A DNA stretch of 64,000 nucleotides from Nitrospina sp052156635 (GTDB lineage: Bacteria > Nitrospinota > Nitrospinia > Nitrospinales > Nitrospinaceae): the NCBI RefSeq assembly GCF_052156635.1, contig NZ_JBQKUO010000001.1:558001-622000 (forward strand), read 5' to 3'. A program made the position numbers and the translations under genes. Position 1 is the stretch's first letter, and each line of letters opens with the position of its first letter. This document shows positions 16,535 through 24,516 of this stretch, piece after piece. Below the pieces are notes generated by a model. It worked only from the letters and a program-made list of their open reading frames with translations. It was not told where the DNA came from and searched no databases.

Positions 16535-16939
16535 ATGGATAAAATCCAGAAAAGTGATCAGGAATGGAAGGACCAGCTGAGCCCGGAACAGTATCGCATC
16601 TGCCGCCAGCACGGCACCGAGCCGGCCTTCACCGGGGAGTACTGGGACACCAAGACCCCCGGCATGTACCACTGCATCTGTTGCGACCAGCCGTTGTTCG
16701 AAGCAAACACCAAGTTCGACTCCGGCACCGGCTGGCCGAGTTTTCATTCCCCGCAGGCGGAGGACGCGGTGTCGGAAAAAGAGGACCGGACCCTGTGGAT
16801 GCGGCGAACCGAGGTGCTGTGCTCGCGATGCGACGCTCATCTGGGGCACGTGTTCAACGACGGCCCCGCGCCGACGGGCCTGCGGTATTGCATCAATTCC
16901 GCTTCGCTCAAACACAAACCGTCCGGGTCCGGCGGCTGA
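16535..16939 (+). CDS. msrB: Peptide methionine (R)-S-oxide reductase
   Basis: MsrB reduces the R form of methionine sulfoxide in proteins, reversing oxidative damage. The 134-residue sequence is full length. Seen are GTEPAFTGEY, two zinc-binding pairs (CICC near residue 48 and CSRC near 97), GTGWPSF near 68, GHVFNDGP near 107 and RYCINSASL near 118 with the catalytic Cys. The second, resolving Cys position in some MsrB forms is not obvious. No signal peptide, so cytoplasmic. It starts 30 bases after the mltF-like gene and may share its transcript. Confidence 0.95.
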   Translation: MDKIQKSDQEWKDQLSPEQYRICRQHGTEPAFTGEYWDTKTPGMYHCICCDQPLFEANTKFDSGTGWPSFHSPQAEDAVSEKEDRTLWMRRTEVLCSRCDAHLGHVFNDGPAPTGLRYCINSASLKHKPSGSGG

Positions 16940-17065
16940 AGGATCGAGCGGTTTTCCGACAGGCAGCTCGCATCCCGGCAGTTATCCGTTCCATTCCTTT
17001 CGGGTTGTGGTATATATATCGTGGTTTCCACGACGAAATCCCCTCTGCAAGGATGTGAACCCGAA

Positions 17066-17287
17066 ATGCGAATGGACAGGTACAAGATCAAAATGGAAGA
17101 CATATCACCCTATCCCATAGAACGCTCCGCCGACTGCCAGGAATGGGAGGACGTGCCCCACGAAGAGCTGGAATCCATTCTGGACACGGTGCCGGAGGAC
17201 AAGGTCCGAACCTTTCTGGGCGTGGTCCGCAACGGCAGTTTCGCCGCCCTGGACGGATACTTCTACCGCATCCGTCCCCGCAGCTGA
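17066..17287 (+). CDS. Small conserved-looking protein, unknown function
   Basis: A 73-residue acidic protein with no recognised domain. It is composed of two predicted helices (EWEDVPHEELESILDTV) and a short C-terminal strand region. The start at 17066 is chosen because AAGGATG lies about 11 bases upstream; a further ATG at 17072 is possible. It ends 15 bases before trmL and is probably cotranscribed with it. Codon use resembles its neighbours, which supports it as a real gene. Confidence 0.55.
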   Translation: MRMDRYKIKMEDISPYPIERSADCQEWEDVPHEELESILDTVPEDKVRTFLGVVRNGSFAALDGYFYRIRPRS

Positions 17288-17302
17288 CCCGCACCCCCAG
17301 GC

Positions 17303-17767
17303 ATGCCGCACAACCTGAACGTCGTTTTGCTGGAACCGGAGATCCCGTCGAATACGGGGTCCATCGGCCGGTTGTGCCTGGCGACGCAATCCACCCTGCA
17401 CCTGGTGGAACCGCTCGGCTTCGAAATCACGGACAGCCGACTGAAACGGGCCGGGCTGGATTACTGGCAACACCTGGATGTGGTGCGGCACGCCCACTGG
17501 AACGCATTTCTGCAAACCCTGCCCCCCAACGCCCCTTGCATCTTTTTCTCCAAAAAAGCGAAAAGACTGTATTCCGAGCACCAGTACCAGCCGGGCAGTT
17601 ACCTGATCTTCGGCAAGGAAACGCTGGGATTGCCGGAAGAATTGATCGACGCTCACCCGGAAACCGCCGTGCGCGTCCCGCAATACGATGACCGCGTGCG
17701 GTCGCTGAACCTGTCGAATGTCGTCTCCATTGCCGTGTACGAAGCCCTGCGCCAGCTCGGCTACTGA
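17303..17767 (+). CDS. trmL: tRNA (cytidine(34)-2'-O)-methyltransferase
   Basis: The 154-residue SPOUT methyltransferase has TrmL length. Family motifs seen are LEPEIPSNTGSIGRLC (residues 10-25), LVEPLGFEI, a GKETLGLPEEL block near 110-120, and the knot-forming C-terminal VRSLNLSNVVSIAVYEALRQ near 133-152. TrmL methylates the ribose at wobble position 34 of some leucine tRNAs, with SAM as donor. It follows the small hypothetical gene by 15 bases. Confidence 0.94.
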   Translation: MPHNLNVVLLEPEIPSNTGSIGRLCLATQSTLHLVEPLGFEITDSRLKRAGLDYWQHLDVVRHAHWNAFLQTLPPNAPCIFFSKKAKRLYSEHQYQPGSYLIFGKETLGLPEELIDAHPETAVRVPQYDDRVRSLNLSNVVSIAVYEALRQLGY

Positions 17768-17997
17768 CCTCTCACTCCCCCCACTTCCTTTTATCTCCGC
17801 TTTTTCATTTCTTTTCTGACCGTACTTCACGGTCATCCGTTCACCACATTAACCGTCCCTAATTAAAAAGTTTTAAGCCCGCCTTAAGGGTCTCTTAATT
17901 TTCACCTTCTATATTGAAAGGTGAAAAGGACACTCGACGCAACAAAGGGAGTTCGCAAAAAGTCACAGATCATTCACCCACAGGAAAGGAATCGATC
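17768..17997. promoter_or_regulatory. Leader region of the cytochrome c gene
   Basis: This 230-base gap carries an inverted repeat GACCGT/ACGGTC (17818-17834), the palindrome CCTTAAGG (17882-17889), a TATATT-like box in the loop of a 10-bp inverted repeat (17899-17927), and AAAGGA before the start codon at 17998. It probably controls the cytochrome/cupredoxin pair. Confidence 0.45.
17899..17927. repeat. Perfect 10-bp inverted repeat around a TATATT box
   Basis: TTTTCACCTT (17899-17908) and AAGGTGAAAA (17918-17927) are exact reverse complements separated by the 9-base loop CTATATTGA. A symmetric site over a likely -10 box is a typical repressor or activator operator. It is not followed by a T-run, so a terminator is less likely. 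Confidence 0.55.
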
Positions 17998-18471
17998 ATG
18001 CTTTCTCACCGACCCCGTTTGAAACGGACTGAGGGAACCCGGGCAACGACGGTGCTGGCTCTGCTGACGCTGGGCCTGATGCTGACCGCCGCCCCGGCGC
18101 TTGCGGCCAAGGACTGTCCGCAACCGCGCAAGACCAAAACCGCTCCGTCCAAGTTTCAGAAAATGGAGATTCCTAAAAACGCCAGCGCCCAGAACGGAGA
18201 ATCCCTGTTCCAGAAATCCGCCAAGCCGATGGCCTGCAAAATGTGCCACGGAGACAAAGGCGACGGCAAGGGGCCCCTGGGCAAGGCGCTGAAACCGGCT
18301 CCGCGCAATTTCACCTGCGCCAAAACGATGAATGACATTTCGCCGGGGCAGATGTTCTGGGTCATTAAAAACGGTTCTCCCGGCACCGGTATGGTGGCCC
18401 ACGGAAAACAACTGAGCGACAAGCAAATCTGGGACCTGGTGAAGTACATCAATACGTCCCTTGCAAAATAA
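17998..18471 (+). CDS. Exported mono-haem c-type cytochrome
   Basis: A 157-residue protein with an N-terminal signal peptide (TTVLALLTLGLMLTAAPALA) and one haem-binding motif, CKMCH, at about residues 79-83. A GMVAHG segment near 133 may provide the axial Met. The helix DKQIWDLVKYI closes the fold as in class I cytochromes c. It should carry electrons in the periplasm. The ATG at 17998 has AAAGGA upstream. It is followed 39 bases later by a cupredoxin-like protein, suggesting a shared redox pathway. Partner enzymes are not in the window. Confidence 0.9.
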   Translation: MLSHRPRLKRTEGTRATTVLALLTLGLMLTAAPALAAKDCPQPRKTKTAPSKFQKMEIPKNASAQNGESLFQKSAKPMACKMCHGDKGDGKGPLGKALKPAPRNFTCAKTMNDISPGQMFWVIKNGSPGTGMVAHGKQLSDKQIWDLVKYINTSLAK

Positions 18472-18510
18472 ACCGCAATGCCAACCCGCTTCCAAAGAGG
18501 AGGTGTCATC

Positions 18511-19320
18511 ATGAAGACCCAAATGCTTCCGACACTCGCCGGAGCGATGGCGCTCTGGCTCGCCACCGGAACCGGCCTCGCGCAGGCAAAAGGCTATGAG
18601 GCCATTGACGTGAAAAACGGCGGCACGCTGACCGGCACCGTGCTGTTCAAAGGCACGCCTCCGGACCCGATCATGGAGGACTTGTCCAAGGGCAAGAACG
18701 CCGAGTTCTGCGCACAGCACCCCGACGCCACGAAGGACGGAATGCGTCCACGGCAGAAGGTGCAGGTGACCGACGGCAAACTGAACGGCGCCGTCGTGTT
18801 CATTCAAAACATTGACAAGGGCAAGGACTGGAACGCAGAAATCATCCAGTTCGATTTCAAGGACTGCGACATCTTCCCGAAGGTGTCTGTCGTCCGCCGC
18901 CCCCCGCGCGGAGTTCGTGAAGGCCTCGTGCAGATCGTCAACCAGGATCCGGATATCCTGCACAACCCGCACGGCTATGCAGTGAAGGGCGCACAGAGGA
19001 AAACGCTGTTCAACAAACCGCTGCCGAGCAAGGGAGACGTGGCCGATGTCACCAAGAACCTGATGCGCATGCGGCCGGGACGCGACCAGCATTTCTTCCT
19101 GCAGTGCGACCAGCACAACTTCATGGAAGCCGATGCGCGCGTGGTGTGGAATCCGTACTACGCAGTCACCGGCAAGGATGGTGCGTTCACGCTGGATCAG
19201 GTTCCTGCAGGCACCTACAAAATCACCGCGTGGCATCCTTACGTCGGTGAGGTAACGAAGGAGGTGACCGTCGGCGCTGACGGAACCGCGAATCTGGACT
19301 TCGAGTTGACATCGAAGTGA
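18511..19320 (+). CDS. Exported cupredoxin-like protein with carboxypeptidase-regulatory-type domain
   Basis: This 269-residue protein has a signal peptide (LAGAMALWLATGTGLAQA). The first part (GGTLTGTVLFKG) begins a beta-rich domain. A His in LHNPHGY (about 150) and the CDQHNFM block near 198-204 look like type 1 copper ligands (His, Cys, His, Met). The C-terminal part (GAFTLDQVPAGTYKITAWHP) is a carboxypeptidase-regulatory-like beta sandwich. Such proteins are known near cytochrome genes and methylamine-utilisation type operons. GAGGAGG precedes the ATG at 18511. Copper binding is predicted from the ligand pattern only. It is likely cotranscribed with the cytochrome c gene. Confidence 0.78.
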   Translation: MKTQMLPTLAGAMALWLATGTGLAQAKGYEAIDVKNGGTLTGTVLFKGTPPDPIMEDLSKGKNAEFCAQHPDATKDGMRPRQKVQVTDGKLNGAVVFIQNIDKGKDWNAEIIQFDFKDCDIFPKVSVVRRPPRGVREGLVQIVNQDPDILHNPHGYAVKGAQRKTLFNKPLPSKGDVADVTKNLMRMRPGRDQHFFLQCDQHNFMEADARVVWNPYYAVTGKDGAFTLDQVPAGTYKITAWHPYVGEVTKEVTVGADGTANLDFELTSK

Positions 19321-19345
19321 GTCACCTCCCTTGAACCTCCCTGGT

Positions 19346-19380
19346 GCGGCGCCGGGCTTCGGTCCGGCGTCGCCTTCCCC
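19346..19380 (+). terminator. Stem-loop with UUCG tetraloop after the cupredoxin gene
   Basis: A 12-bp GC-rich stem (19346-19357 with 19362-19373, one or two G-U pairs) closes on a TTCG tetraloop, and is followed by CTTCCCCTTTTATT. It lies 26 bases past the stop codon and is the clearest intrinsic terminator in the window. Confidence 0.8.
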
Positions 19381-19498
19381 TTTTATTCCAGATTCCCCAC
19401 GAGATGCCTGTTCAAAACAATGGTTGAATCAACCGGATCGAAGGAGTATAACTCGGGACAGAAGTGATCGCGGTTGATTCACCCGTTGAGACACTCGT

Positions 19499-21064
19499 AT
19501 GATATCCCGCCTCTTTATCCGACGTCGGTCCCATCTTTTTGTTTTGATCCTGTGTTCCACCTTGCTTGCCTGCGGACCTTCTTCGGAACGCAAGGACGGC
19601 GGAATTCCCCCCGAAGCCGTGAAGGAACTGATCCAGTACGCCCGAGCCGGGGATATTGCCCAAATGGACATGTGGGTGGCCGGACACGGCAAGGACCCTG
19701 ACGCACTGGCGGTGGCCCTTCTCGCAGCGGTGGAAGCCGACGCGCGCAGTGCGGCTTCGTGGCTGGTCAACCGCGGCGCTCCCGCTACGGCTTCCGATTC
19801 CAACGGTTTCACCGCCCTCATGCACGCCTCCCTCAATGGCAACGCCGAGCTGGCAACCTCCCTGATCCAACTGGGAGCCGATCCCCTTGCGCGGGATCAT
19901 GACGGGCGCACGGTCTTGATGAGCGCGGTTGCCGGTGGCAATCACCATCTCGTACAGACCCTTTTCCCCCTGAAAGTCGATCCCAACCACCGCGACCAGT
20001 TCGGCTTCACTCCCCTCATGTGGGCCGCCACCATGGGCGACCCGGCCATGGTGAAATTGTTGATCGACCACAAGGCCGAGGTGGATCTTCGCGACCGCAA
20101 CGGGTATTCGGCTTTATGGCTGGCCGCCATGCGCGATCAATCGGAAATCGTGTACTTGCTTCTGGACCACGGTGCCAAAGCCAGCGTGCGAAACAACGAC
20201 GGCTTCACCCTGCTCATGGATGCGGCCGTCGGTGGCAAAATGGACATCCTTCCCGTTCTTCTTCAGCATGGTGCCAACATCAATGCGACGGATTCGTTCG
20301 GCCGCACCGCGCTCATCGACACCGCCTACCGCGGCCGTCAGGATATGGTCCGCCTCCTTTTAGAACACGGTGCGGATGTCAACCTGAAGGACCACGATGG
20401 ATTGACCGCTTTGATGGCCGCATCCCTTCGCGGCGACGCGGAAACGGTACAAACTTTACTGGACAAGAAAGCCGACGTGCACGCCAGCGACCGCTTCGGC
20501 AGGACCGCGCTGGCGGGAGCCGTGCGAGGGGAACACCAACCGGTGGTCCGCCTTCTCGTCGAATACGGGGCGGATGTTAACACACGTGACGAACAGGCCA
20601 TGACACCGCTGAAGATCGCCGCCTCACGCGGACACCTCGGGCTGGTGCGGTGGCTGCTGGACCACGGGGCCACGCCCCGGTTCGGGAAGAACGAGCCGTT
20701 CACTCCGCTCAACAGTGCCGCATTCGGAGGAAACCTCGAGATCGTCAAACTCTTTCTCAGCAAGGGGGCCGACGTCAACCAGGCGGACAGCCGCGGCCTG
20801 ACACCGCTGATCAGCGCCGCCTTCGGCAATCATGGAGATACGGTCCGCCTGCTGTTGAATAAGGGCGCGAAAGTCAATCAACAAGCGGACAATGGCTGGA
20901 CCGCTCTCATGAGCGCCGCGTTTGAAGGCAACCGCGAGATCGTGCAACTGCTTCTGGAACGGGGAGCCAATCCGCAAGCGCGCACACAGGATGGATGGAC
21001 CGCCGCCCAAAGCGCCCGCCTGGGCGGACATACCGAACTGGAAAAACTCCTGGCGGCGGGATAA
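19499..21064 (+). CDS. Ankyrin-repeat lipoprotein
   Basis: A 521-residue protein with a lipoprotein signal: positive N-terminus, hydrophobic core and lipobox LLACG (Cys near 26). The rest is a regular array of about 14 ankyrin repeats of 33 residues, with recurring patterns such as GFTPLMWAA, GRTALIDTA, LLLEHGADVN. Ankyrin arrays are protein-binding scaffolds with no catalysis. Being lipid-anchored, it should face the periplasm. Two GRTAL repeats are almost identical, suggesting duplication inside the array. It is convergent with the following lipoprotein gene, 4 bases apart. Partner unknown. Confidence 0.9.
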   Translation: MISRLFIRRRSHLFVLILCSTLLACGPSSERKDGGIPPEAVKELIQYARAGDIAQMDMWVAGHGKDPDALAVALLAAVEADARSAASWLVNRGAPATASDSNGFTALMHASLNGNAELATSLIQLGADPLARDHDGRTVLMSAVAGGNHHLVQTLFPLKVDPNHRDQFGFTPLMWAATMGDPAMVKLLIDHKAEVDLRDRNGYSALWLAAMRDQSEIVYLLLDHGAKASVRNNDGFTLLMDAAVGGKMDILPVLLQHGANINATDSFGRTALIDTAYRGRQDMVRLLLEHGADVNLKDHDGLTALMAASLRGDAETVQTLLDKKADVHASDRFGRTALAGAVRGEHQPVVRLLVEYGADVNTRDEQAMTPLKIAASRGHLGLVRWLLDHGATPRFGKNEPFTPLNSAAFGGNLEIVKLFLSKGADVNQADSRGLTPLISAAFGNHGDTVRLLLNKGAKVNQQADNGWTALMSAAFEGNREIVQLLLERGANPQARTQDGWTAAQSARLGGHTELEKLLAAG

Positions 21065-21068
21065 AACG

Positions 21069-21893
21069 TTACTTCTCGTATTTCAGATTGCGGCTTCCTT
21101 TGGGGTTGTAAACGTACATCAGGAGAAGAGCCCAGTTGCCCTGCGTGTAGCCGGTCGTCCCCCCCTCCGTGGCAAGCCGTGTGGGATCGAATTCAAACTT
21201 CGCATAGTGCCGCCCGTCACGGGTCCGCACGTAAAACACCCCGCCCGGCTTGTCAAAATCCATCGACAGATTTTCAGCGTACCCTTCCGGCGGAGCGCGG
21301 TCGGTGAAAACCAGGAAATCGCTTTCCACTTCCAGTTCAGGGCCGGAGACAAATTGCAGCCCACCCCCACCGGTTACCGCCAGCCGGATGTGATTCCAAT
21401 CCGTCCTCGATCCAAACATGGGAAACACATCCGCCTCTTCGGGATCCAAAGCGCGTCGTCCATCCTTGAAGGACCACCCGAACGGCTGATGGTTTTCCAC
21501 CCCGATCCGCATGAGACCGGATTTCACCGGGTGGCGGACGGGATCTTTCCGTTTGATTTTGATGACGGCGGTGGATTCGCTTTCATACCAGTGTATGAAC
21601 GGGACGTATCCCTCACGGGTGGCCTGAAGCTTGGCGCTGTCCGCACCTTCGTATTCCAGCCGGAACCTCCCCTGGGCGTCGGTCCGCGTATCGTAAACCG
21701 TGGGGTGATCCCACACAATGCTGTCGCGGCTGATCTTCCAGCCGTACTGCCGAGTCTGAACCCGCACATCGGATACCGGCTCGCGGGTATCGTAATCGAC
21801 CACCGTGCCTTCGATGCTATGCTCGCCGGAACAGGCGGCCAGAGTCATAGCCGGAACCAGAAACAGGAAATTGATTACGCGTAGGGTTTTCAT
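21069..21893 (-). CDS. Lipoprotein with carboxypeptidase-regulatory-like domain
   Basis: A 274-residue protein with a signal and lipobox (TLAACS, Cys near 21). Residues about 25-115 carry a carboxypeptidase-regulatory-like beta domain (IEGTVVDYDTREPVSDVRV, DAQGRFRLEYEGAD). The second half has no recognised fold. ATG at 21893 is preferred to a GTG at 21902. It is probably an envelope protein. It ends tail-to-tail with the ankyrin lipoprotein. No enzymatic residues are evident. Confidence 0.75.
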   Translation of the reverse strand: MKTLRVINFLFLVPAMTLAACSGEHSIEGTVVDYDTREPVSDVRVQTRQYGWKISRDSIVWDHPTVYDTRTDAQGRFRLEYEGADSAKLQATREGYVPFIHWYESESTAVIKIKRKDPVRHPVKSGLMRIGVENHQPFGWSFKDGRRALDPEEADVFPMFGSRTDWNHIRLAVTGGGGLQFVSGPELEVESDFLVFTDRAPPEGYAENLSMDFDKPGGVFYVRTRDGRHYAKFEFDPTRLATEGGTTGYTQGNWALLLMYVYNPKGSRNLKYEK

Positions 21894-21953
21894 AGACTGC
21901 ACCCGGCGATGGAATCATGAAGGGCCGCAAGCTTTTTTCAGGATCGATTGATT

Positions 21954-22997
21954 TTAGCTGCTGGCAACGCGGTTTTTTCCCTGAAGCTTGGCCCGTTCCA
22001 ACGCGCCTTCCGCTCGTTTGAACAATGTTGTTTTCGTATCGCCTTCCTTAGCCTGTGCAAGTCCGGCACTGACGGTCACACGCACGCGGTTTCCAAACTT
22101 GTCGTTGATGTCGTTCATCAGGTGCGTCCGCACGGTCTCGACGCGATCACGCAGGCGCTCGGCGGCACCCCGCACATTCTTGTACGAGGAATTATGAAAC
22201 AGGACGGCAAACCGGTCCTGCGTGTACCGGTACACAAAATCCGACTGCCGCACTCCGTCACGGATCACCGCCGCCACACTGCACAATGCGTTGTTCGCCG
22301 CTTCCGCCCCGTACTTGTTCTGTATCGATAGGAAATCATCGATGTCGAACAAGGCGAGAAAAAACGGTTCCCGCGTTTTGTGAAAGGCTTTTAAATTCTC
22401 TTCGATTTTGATGTCGTAGGCCGACCGGTTCAGGACCCGGGTCAATCCGTCCAGAACAACCTGTCCCTGCGTGTCGGCACGCTCCTGCAGGGTCAGGCAA
22501 TGCTGGTGCAGACGTTCGACCTCCTGCCGCACGATGCCGAACCGCTGCTGAATCTGTTCGGTGACGTCCAGCATCCTGTCGCGGATGGCTAGGGTGTGCC
22601 GCAGTTCGCGCGCATCTTCCAGCTCGTCGATGATTTTTTCCAGGCCCTGATCGAGTCTGCTTCCCTTGCCGAACATCGATGTGAGAGACCGGGCCAGGGC
22701 GCGGATGATCTCCACCAATCCGGCCCTTTCCAGCAGCCGCAAGTCGGTGTTCCTTTTTAAAAAATCAAAGCCCTGCTCGAGCTCCTTTTGCAGCGGAGCA
22801 TCGAGACCCGGAGCCACCGGCGGCAGCCGGTTTTTCAGCAGATCCAGCTTATCGTGCAGGTCGTGATCCTGGGGCAGGCCCCGCGCGGTTCCTTCCACAA
22901 ACACACGCAACAGGGCCAACAGGGATTCAACGTCCTCCGGGGTCACGGTGCCGCCACCGCGCAGTTTGAAAGAAGGCTGTTCGGATTGAGTTCCCAT
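21954..22997 (-). CDS. GGDEF-domain protein with degenerate active site
   Basis: A 347-residue cytoplasmic protein: an N-terminal helical region (about 1-175), then a GGDEF-type domain. The active-site signature G-G-D-E-F reads TQDRF, and the substrate loop reads DIDDFLSIQNKYGAEA in place of the usual F-K-x-I-N-D-x-x-G-H. So diguanylate cyclase activity is unlikely. Upstream of it RQSD matches the RxxD inhibitory site that binds cyclic di-GMP. The protein may therefore be a c-di-GMP receptor. The ATG at 22997 has AGGTGAG upstream; a TTG at 23015 is less likely. Confidence 0.83.
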   Translation of the reverse strand: MGTQSEQPSFKLRGGGTVTPEDVESLLALLRVFVEGTARGLPQDHDLHDKLDLLKNRLPPVAPGLDAPLQKELEQGFDFLKRNTDLRLLERAGLVEIIRALARSLTSMFGKGSRLDQGLEKIIDELEDARELRHTLAIRDRMLDVTEQIQQRFGIVRQEVERLHQHCLTLQERADTQGQVVLDGLTRVLNRSAYDIKIEENLKAFHKTREPFFLALFDIDDFLSIQNKYGAEAANNALCSVAAVIRDGVRQSDFVYRYTQDRFAVLFHNSSYKNVRGAAERLRDRVETVRTHLMNDINDKFGNRVRVTVSAGLAQAKEGDTKTTLFKRAEGALERAKLQGKNRVASS

Positions 22998-23084
22998 TCT
23001 CACCTGAAACGACAATTTATCTTCATTTCGATTGTACCAGATTGGGAACCCGGTCAGCGCGGGGAACCATTCTTGGTTCAGGCC

Positions 23085-23834
23085 TTATGGCGTTTTTGGG
23101 GCATCCATGGCACAACGGAACCCGAAATTGGAATTACGCAGGTGTGGCTCCGACCAGAACCGGGTGGCGCTCATCTGGTGACGCGCGCCGGAATACCACG
23201 ATCCGCCGCGCAATGTTTTTTCCGTTCCGGTCTCGGGCCCCTGCGGGTTGGCGGGGGGACTGCGTTCGTAATAGGTTTTGTCGTACCAGTCGGACACCCA
23301 CTCCCAGACGTTGCCGGACATGTCGTAGAGACCGAACGCATTGGGCTTTTTCTGGCCGACCGGGTGTGTGGTCTCGTCCGAATTGTCCTCGAACCAGACA
23401 TACTCCCCGCTGTGTTCGTCGCCCCAGAAATACACGGTCTGCGTGCCCGCACGGGCGGCTTTTTCCCACTCCGCTTCGCTGGGCAGGCGTTTGCCCACCT
23501 GTTTGCAGTAGGCGCTGGCTTCCAGCCAGGTGACCTGGTCGGCAGGATGATTTTCTCCCTCGAATTTCGAAGGGTTGGCCCCGCGAATGGCCACGTACTC
23601 TTTTTGCGTCACCTCAAATTTGTCGAGAAAAAATCCATCCACGAACACTTTGTGAGGGTATTTGTTGCTGGCTCCTTCCAGACCCATGGTGTACGTCCCC
23701 GGCGGGATGTACACCATGCCTGCCGGAGGTTGCAGTGGGTCCTCCGCGCGGACCAGCCCCGGATGAAAGGCGACCCATGCCGCCGTCATACACCACACGG
23801 CCACAAGGGCCCGCTTGAATACTCCGAATTTCAT
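23085..23834 (-). CDS. SUMF1/formylglycine-generating-fold protein, exported
   Basis: A 249-residue protein with a signal peptide (LVAVWCMTAAWVAF) followed by the SUMF1 (FGE-sulfatase) fold: MVYIPPGTYTMG, PADQVTWLEASAYCKQVGKRLPSEAEWE, NVWEWVSDWYD, LRGGSWYSGARH and FGFRCA. The pair of catalytic cysteines of true formylglycine-generating enzymes is missing before FGFRCA (the region reads QMSATRFWSEP), so sulfatase activation is unlikely. No sulfatase gene is nearby. The ATG at 23834 is chosen because AAGGA lies 6 bases upstream of it but abuts the earlier ATG at 23840. It is divergent from the TPR gene. Confidence 0.87.
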   Translation of the reverse strand: MKFGVFKRALVAVWCMTAAWVAFHPGLVRAEDPLQPPAGMVYIPPGTYTMGLEGASNKYPHKVFVDGFFLDKFEVTQKEYVAIRGANPSKFEGENHPADQVTWLEASAYCKQVGKRLPSEAEWEKAARAGTQTVYFWGDEHSGEYVWFEDNSDETTHPVGQKKPNAFGLYDMSGNVWEWVSDWYDKTYYERSPPANPQGPETGTEKTLRGGSWYSGARHQMSATRFWSEPHLRNSNFGFRCAMDAPKTP

Positions 23835-23957
23835 TTTCATTCCTTCAACCAATAAAATTTTCAGTAAAACGAATCGATGTCCGATGCATCCTAACATTAT
23901 ATAAACCCGAACGCACGACGACATATTTCCTACACGAACTGGGTGAAGAAGGAATCC

Positions 23958-24341
23958 ATGGGACTTCTCGACTGGCTTAAAACAGACAAGATCAAGGAAT
24001 GCCAGGAACGCCTGCGGCACCATCCGGAAAACCCGCGCCTGCATTTCGAGCTGGGCGTGGAATACGAACGGCTGGGTAAAAACCAGGAGGCGCTGGCGGC
24101 GTTTCAGGAAACGGTGCGCCTCGATGAAGGCTCGGCGGAAGCGCATTTCAACCTCGGTTGCCTGTACGAAAAGGTGGGCGACGGCAGGAACGCCATCGTG
24201 CACATGATCAAGGCGGGCAACCTGTTCGCGCAGAGAAACGCGCCCGTTCAGAAAGAAACCGCCCGCACCAAAACACAGGAGCTGTACCACAAGTTCAAAC
24301 TCGATCCCGGCGAGTTTGCCCCCGGCAACAGCAAAAGCTGA
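23958..24341 (+). CDS. TPR-repeat protein
   Basis: A 127-residue protein with two to three tetratricopeptide repeats: PRLHFELGVEYERLGKNQEALAA-type repeat near residues 22-55 and AEAHFNLGCLYEKVGD near 58-75. TPR repeats bind other proteins. It has no signal peptide. The ATG has AGAAGGA upstream; the GTG at 23943 is an alternative. It is divergent from the SUMF1-fold gene and single. Partner unknown. Confidence 0.8.
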   Translation: MGLLDWLKTDKIKECQERLRHHPENPRLHFELGVEYERLGKNQEALAAFQETVRLDEGSAEAHFNLGCLYEKVGDGRNAIVHMIKAGNLFAQRNAPVQKETARTKTQELYHKFKLDPGEFAPGNSKS

Positions 24342-24438
24342 ACCCCTGTAAAATCCCCTTTTAGCGCAACCCGGTCCTCCCCCCTCCCGGTGGCCGCCGT
24401 TCTTCCCGCCGACCCCGTCCTTCTGGCTCACGATTCGC

Positions 24439-24466
24439 TTGAGATGGGGATTTATCCTGTTACACT
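24439..24466 (+). promoter_or_regulatory. Candidate promoter of the radical SAM gene
   Basis: TTGAGA (24439-24444) and TACACT (24461-24466) are 16 bases apart. The transcript would start near 24473, about 45 bases before the ATG. A similar TACACT box precedes the GT2 gene near 41.1 kb. Confidence 0.4.
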
Positions 24467-24516
24467 GAAAAGACAGCCGTTCACACACTCCGCCCGCAGT
24501 CGGGACCGCTTTTTTT

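Noticed and set aside
19499..21064. Ankyrin repeats considered as DNA direct repeats
   Set aside because: Similarity is at protein level (33-residue period) and the DNA copies are too diverged to be a repeat element.
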